A stretch of 64,000 nt of DNA from Maylandia zebra (taxonomy: Eukaryota > Chordata > Actinopteri > Cichliformes > Cichlidae), in the NCBI RefSeq assembly GCF_041146795.1, contig NC_135183.1, positions 16,744,840 through 16,808,839 on the forward strand, written 5' to 3'. Positions 59,529 to 64,000 of this stretch are shown piece after piece (the first letter of the stretch is position 1; each line of letters opens with the position of its first letter). The translations under genes and the position numbers were made by a program. Under the pieces are notes generated by a model that saw nothing but the letters and a program-made list of their open reading frames with translations, was not told where the DNA came from and ran no database searches.

Positions 59529-62500
59529 CAGTGAGATGGTCAGAAAAGCTAGAATCATATATTGTGGCACATTGTACTCCATAAAGTTGACGTTTCAGTT
59601 GGCGACCTTCTGATTTTAATTTTCCCTTAAGTAGTACTCAGGACCTTGTTGTTCAAAAGAGCTACTGTTTTATATTCATGGTGCTATGTAAATCTATGTA
59701 TTCATAACTATTGTATTTAAAAATTATATCGCCATTATGCCAACACACATGATGGTATCCTAAATTATTATGTAAGATCATACAGTTATACTTAGCACAC
59801 ACTGTTTTTACTGCAACATTTTTATTTTGTTCCAACACACACAGTAAAACTCTGTGACGGTGACCCAAGCTCGGGATCATCCTTCAAACTGTAAGTGACA
59901 CAATGCACAATAATGGCACCAATGACGTACGAGTTCGACTGGACACACACTAAGCAAGAAAGAACTGTAGAAGAGTTTCAGTGCTGAGCTTCACAAAACT
60001 GTCTGCAAGTTCTGTCAGTTTTTAAAAATCTTTTTTTGACAGTCATACCAAAGTGCATTTCTCAGACCCCAGATGCATCCTCCACGTCCACGTCACGCTT
60101 CTAAACGCTGAGGCTTAAGAAACGGCGCCGGCGAGAATTCAGCTCTGAGCTCAGAGAAAGATGATTCACATTTACAACAACTTTTAAAAAACAAACTTCT
60201 AAAGCAACATCTCCACAAGAATAACTTTGCAATGACGAGTAGAAACAGAATAGTTAAGCAGTAGTAGTAGTATGTACAGTACATCTGATATCTAAGAGTG
60301 ACATGGAAACTATTTCAGATCGAGCGGCGACTGAACCGAAGTACCCAACCGTTGAGGATCTGAGACGGCTGACAGGCAAAGACTTCAGGTGTGGTAAGCA
60401 CAAGGCCACAAAGATGAATCATTTCACAAGTGGCCAGTGGCCTTTTTAAACATTCATTAATTACTGAAATATTTGCACAAACTTAATGCAAGGTGTCGTC
60501 AAAATAAAAATCTGTACTTCAGCATTAAGTGAGAGTTACCTGGTTTAGTATTCATTATGGGAATAACTAGCAAAGCAATTTAAAAGCTTTGCTCGATGTG
60601 CCAAAATGTAATTATTATGGGAAAAAAAACTACAATTCAGTTTGGTATGAAATCAAATTGAATTTTGATTTCATTCATCTGAAATGCGCTCCACCTTTCC
60701 CACCATGTATGTTGCAGTACACTTTCTAAAATAACAATAAATTTTGATTGTAGACAGTAGGAAGTGCAGAGTTTGTGTTATACATTTTATAAGCTTGATG
60801 AAATTTTTTAGCATTTTACCAAATCTTTTATTTGGATTGTTCAACCAGCTTTTGTGATTCATTCCAAAGTCATAGCTATCCCAAATGATTATACTCCCGT
60901 CCCCCAGAGTTGAGCTCTTATTTTGACGACACCCTGTATGTCCTGAATCGAGTGTAAAACTTTGGGTTCATTGAAGTCGACCACTCATCTGCTCAGTAGA
61001 CATTCTCTACAATCATTGAGGAATGATGGAAATGAGAATATTCTTCTGCCCTTCATGTGAAATACTCAGTAGAAAGATGAACAATGAAAACTAAATCGCT
61101 GAATAGAATCTGATCTAACTAGCAGACACTGATGCTTCAATACTTTTCTGTACAGATCGAATTTGATGAGTCGGTCTCAGCCATTCGCAAACCGACACCA
61201 GGGGCCCAAAACCAGCAAAAACCTGAACTGTGGTGTTTTTTATTAAATGTCCGTGCTCACTGGTTTTCTTATAATGCCCGAAAAATCCTTTCAAAATGTT
61301 AAACTGTGGCAAAAACAAAACCCAACAAAATGCATTTTAGTGAAATGCACATGTTTAAAATACTTTTAGTCTAATACATACTAGACTGTAGTATGTGACA
61401 TGGTAAAAAGGTAGGAAATACTACATAAAATGTTAATGATTAAATTTTGGGTGTTTTACTCATTGAAAATACTACAAAAAAATCTGTAATTAAATAGAAA
61501 AGCTTAGAGTTCAAAATGAACGAGAAAACAAACCGTTGTGAAGGAAGTTTCTTTTAAACTGTCAAAGATACTTACAGGATGCGTACATTCTGTTTTGTTG
61601 CACTACAAACGCTGGATCACACGTGACGTCCAGTGAAATGTACGCTAAACGTTTATCGGTGTAGTACTTCTTTATAGGAAGTCACTGTGGGCATGTATAA
61701 GAAAACCACTGACTGCATCGGGACATTGAAATGCAGATATTTTTGTAACTTATGTATTTATACTTTCTAGTCCAGATTCAAAGGTATAATTTGTAGTTGT
61801 GCAATAACTGACTGCACTTCTAGACGGTGAAAAATCAATTTATGTGGGACCCAGATGAGCTCTGCTGATATGCTGAGCAGATATGTTTCTGTGACTTCGG
61901 GCCAGTAACGGGGAAACTTGAGAGATTCTGTCTCCGATGTCCATGCTGTCGGATACGGTCCTTTTCCTCTGCCAGCCCGATCGGACAGTCCAAAGCTCTA
62001 CAGTAGTCCTAACGTTAATCTACAGCTCCAAGCATGGTGACTGCGTGCTGATCGCCCACGGTGGGAAGCAGCAGCAAAATGCTTCCCTTCTTGTTCAGCA
62101 GCTCAGAGGCCTCAGTGCAAATACAAACTACAGCTCTACAACCACAGTCTCTAGCTTCTAAACTGGCCTCAAACACGCCGAGCGGCGACGGATGGCAGCG
62201 TGGGTACGGCGTTCCCCTCGACTCGTTTGTGCCCTCTTGTTGTACAGACCTAGCAAACATTCACACCGCTAGGGTTGATCATGATAAAGTTCGGATAGTG
62301 TTATGATGATGATATTTTTCTGCCGTAATTTGGAGCAGAAATCTGAAAAGTTCCTCATTTTTCACTTCTGAAGTTTGGCATATGCAGCCATGATGGAAAG
62401 ATGACGTAAGTGTCTCCAAACATCCGATTTGTGCTCATCTTGGGTTCGCTCTTTAGTGAATGTTTGCTGGGTTCTTCCTGTGCAGCAGTCCTGGCAGTTA

Positions 62501-63390
62501 ATCAGCGAGCTCGAGCCATTGGGGTTTTTAATTATCGACGTGTGCGGTAGGTGTGGCAGTGCGTAACGATGAAATCTACCGCCGCCGACTCCTACGCCCC
62601 AAAAAGCCAGGAAAGCTGCACCGTGCAAGACGACGGGCAAAGCAAAACCTGAACCTAAAACAAAGGTTTGAAGGGGAGGCCAGTGTGCTTGCTGGTTTTA
62701 CAGCGACTCCTGAGATTAAAAACATAAATAAAAATGAAAAACCACTGACTCCGTTCCACCGACTCGTTGCCTCAACAGACGCAGCTTGTCAACGCTCCTC
62801 CGAGCCCACGTTGGTGTGAGTCAGTCCAGTTCAGAGGGCAGGGCTGTGGTTGAACATGTTGGTCAGTCAGTGAAGGCTCCTTAAGGCAAAACTCCATCCC
62901 ATGCTTTAACACCAATTCAAAGAAAGAGACTGATAATAGTTTTCTCTCGCCCAGATGTTCTATGTTGTTTTTGTTTGTTTTTGATACTGATGATGAAGCG
63001 AGTCTTCTTCTGCAGAGAATGGATGCCTGAAGCACAGGAGGTTGGGGTGTGTTCACAGCCTGCAAAACAAGCAGAAGGGTTTAAGCACAAAGGGAGGATT
63101 TAGTCTAAAACACAAAGACATTCGTTTGGATCAACAAGAAGATGATGGATGCAGAGATAAATTCAATTTAAATTTAAGGTCAAACTTTTTTATCACAGAT
63201 TAGTTTCTGAGGTAGACAGCTATCAGACCATGGCATTTATATTTATACACTTAAAAAAAACTTTTCTTCATAACAGAGTTTAGGGTTGGCTTGACTCAGA
63301 CCTGACAGGGTTCACTGAAATTAGTCCAAGACATTTAACCACTTCCTCTAGAAAGTTGTTGCTAATCATCATTGGTAGCAATGAAGATTA
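59529..63390 (-). other. intergenic or long ptpro 3' UTR
   Basis: An AT-rich stretch without coding exons on either strand. It lies downstream of the minus-strand ptpro stop and could be its 3' UTR wholly or in part; several minus-strand AATAAA words occur. No RNA gene or bounded repeat recognised. Confidence 0.4.
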
Positions 63391-63394
63391 GCAG

Positions 63395-63530
63395 GGTTCT
63401 CTCCGGGTACTCCAGCTTCCACCCACAGTCCAAAGACATGTGACCTGACCAGGGTAAACCCCGCCTCTCGCCCTAGAATGGCTGGAAAAGGGTGTAGCCC
63501 CCGCGACAAAGATGAGGATGGATGGATGCT
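63395..63530 (+). repeat. dispersed LINE-tail repeat, second copy
   Basis: Contains TCTCCGGGTACTCCAGCTTC, CAGTCCAAAGACATG and GGATGGATGGATG, the opposite strand and the end of the same family as at 20367-20690. The final GGATG units are the usual 3' terminal repeats. Confidence 0.65.
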
Positions 63531-63628
63531 CTAAATCATTTTCTATACCGTGAATAACCATAAAGCATGTCGCGAATCGGGATGAGCCCTGATACTTCGG
63601 GTTGGACTCACGTCTGGAGGTGTCCTCA

Positions 63629-64000
63629 TTATGTCTTGCTGGCATTCTCGTAGATGACGTCCGAGGTGATGGACTGCTGCTTTTTCTTCTGCCACATTAG
63701 CATGACGCACTGATGGATGAACACGTACTGCTCCTGCAGACAACAAACACGTTTGAACTAATCGTCCACCCTTTGATACTCACAATCACAAATTCAGGTC
63801 ATTGAGGACACATTGGCACAATCCAGTTGACGGTTTCTAAAGTGTGGACACTTAATGACTTCTTCAAGTAACTGTCTTATTTACACATGTATGTGTTGGT
63901 GTGATGTGCCAGTGTCTGACCTCAGTCTGAACCATCGACAGGCGATGCGATCGCATTTCCGACACCATGCCCAGGATGTCCACGTACTCATGCTCTCTGA
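63629..64000 (-). CDS. ptpro: receptor-type tyrosine phosphatase O, last two coding exons (partial)
   Basis: On the minus strand an exon entering from the right edge (to 63921) encodes [20 protein letters not shown] and then SMVQTE, followed by donor GTCAGA. After a 187 nt intron, the terminal exon 63733-63629 encodes [20 protein letters not shown], then [14 protein letters not shown] and a stop. The first part is the end of a tyrosine phosphatase catalytic domain (the Q-T-E-x-Q-Y-x-F motif). The tail with the phosphorylatable Tyr in DVIYEN is the hallmark of the R3 receptor phosphatases, and this wording (MWxKKKQQ, SDVIYEN) is that of PTPRO/GLEPP1. PTPRO is also the tail-to-tail neighbour of EPS8 in human, as here. 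The catalytic cysteine, transmembrane segment and fibronectin repeats lie outside the window. Confidence 0.87.

Noticed and set aside
1..64000. CRISPR arrays, bacterial operons, tRNA or rRNA genes
   Set aside because: The DNA is clearly vertebrate; repeats are microsatellites or transposons, and no tRNA cloverleaf with A and B boxes was recognised.

Overview
This window is vertebrate nuclear DNA, most likely from a percomorph teleost fish. Genes are split into short exons with GT-AG introns, the GT/CT microsatellites are long, and the transposons are families typical of fish (Penelope-like, L2-like LINE, hAT, piggyBac-type MITEs with TTAA duplications). There are no bacterial-style operons, and nearly all open frames outside the exons listed here are noise or transposon remnants. 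A cichlid-like source is only an impression.

Four protein-coding genes can be supported. (1) On the minus strand at 2534-2548 lies a tiny first coding exon (MEDNK, then a GTGAGC donor) that fits crebl2; the rest lies off the left edge. (2) On the plus strand dusp16 (MKP-7, a JNK/p38 phosphatase) runs from a CpG-rich putative non-coding exon near 9.5-9.76 kb through six coding exons at 17362-22337. These give 629 residues, with Cys244, Asp213 and Arg250 at the same numbers as in human. (3) On the plus strand eps8 (actin capping/bundling and Rac signalling adaptor) has CpG-rich putative first exons from about 27.8 kb and 22 coding exons at 36436-54928. These give 852 residues with PTB, SH3 and C-terminal effector regions. 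A second possible terminal exon lies at 55033-55104, and a poly(A) signal at 57066. (4) On the minus strand at the right edge are the last two coding exons of a receptor tyrosine phosphatase of the R3 group, most probably ptpro, convergent with eps8.

The relative orientations (crebl2 and dusp16 head to head, eps8 and ptpro tail to tail) match the human chromosome 12p arrangement, but dusp16 and eps8 are direct neighbours here, whereas in human about 3 Mb separates them.

The rest is intron, untranslated region and repeats. From left to right: a TTAA-flanked MITE at 2.1 kb; a nest of dead retroelements at 4.6-7.9 kb; a minisatellite and a degenerate tandem array around the dusp16 promoter; a hAT MITE at 13.5 kb; a hAT element containing a piggyBac-type MITE at 15.2-16.6 kb; an almost perfect 2 x 284 bp palindrome at 27.1-27.7 kb just before the eps8 promoter; a hAT element at 33.9 kb; a fold-back element at 45.5 kb; and a nested pair of terminal-inverted-repeat elements at 57.2-59.5 kb.

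The observations most worth checking are the 27 kb palindrome, the tandem alternative terminal exons of eps8, two in-phase eps8 microexons, and two splice acceptors whose pyrimidine tract is replaced by a long GT repeat (dusp16 exon 3 and eps8 exon 21).
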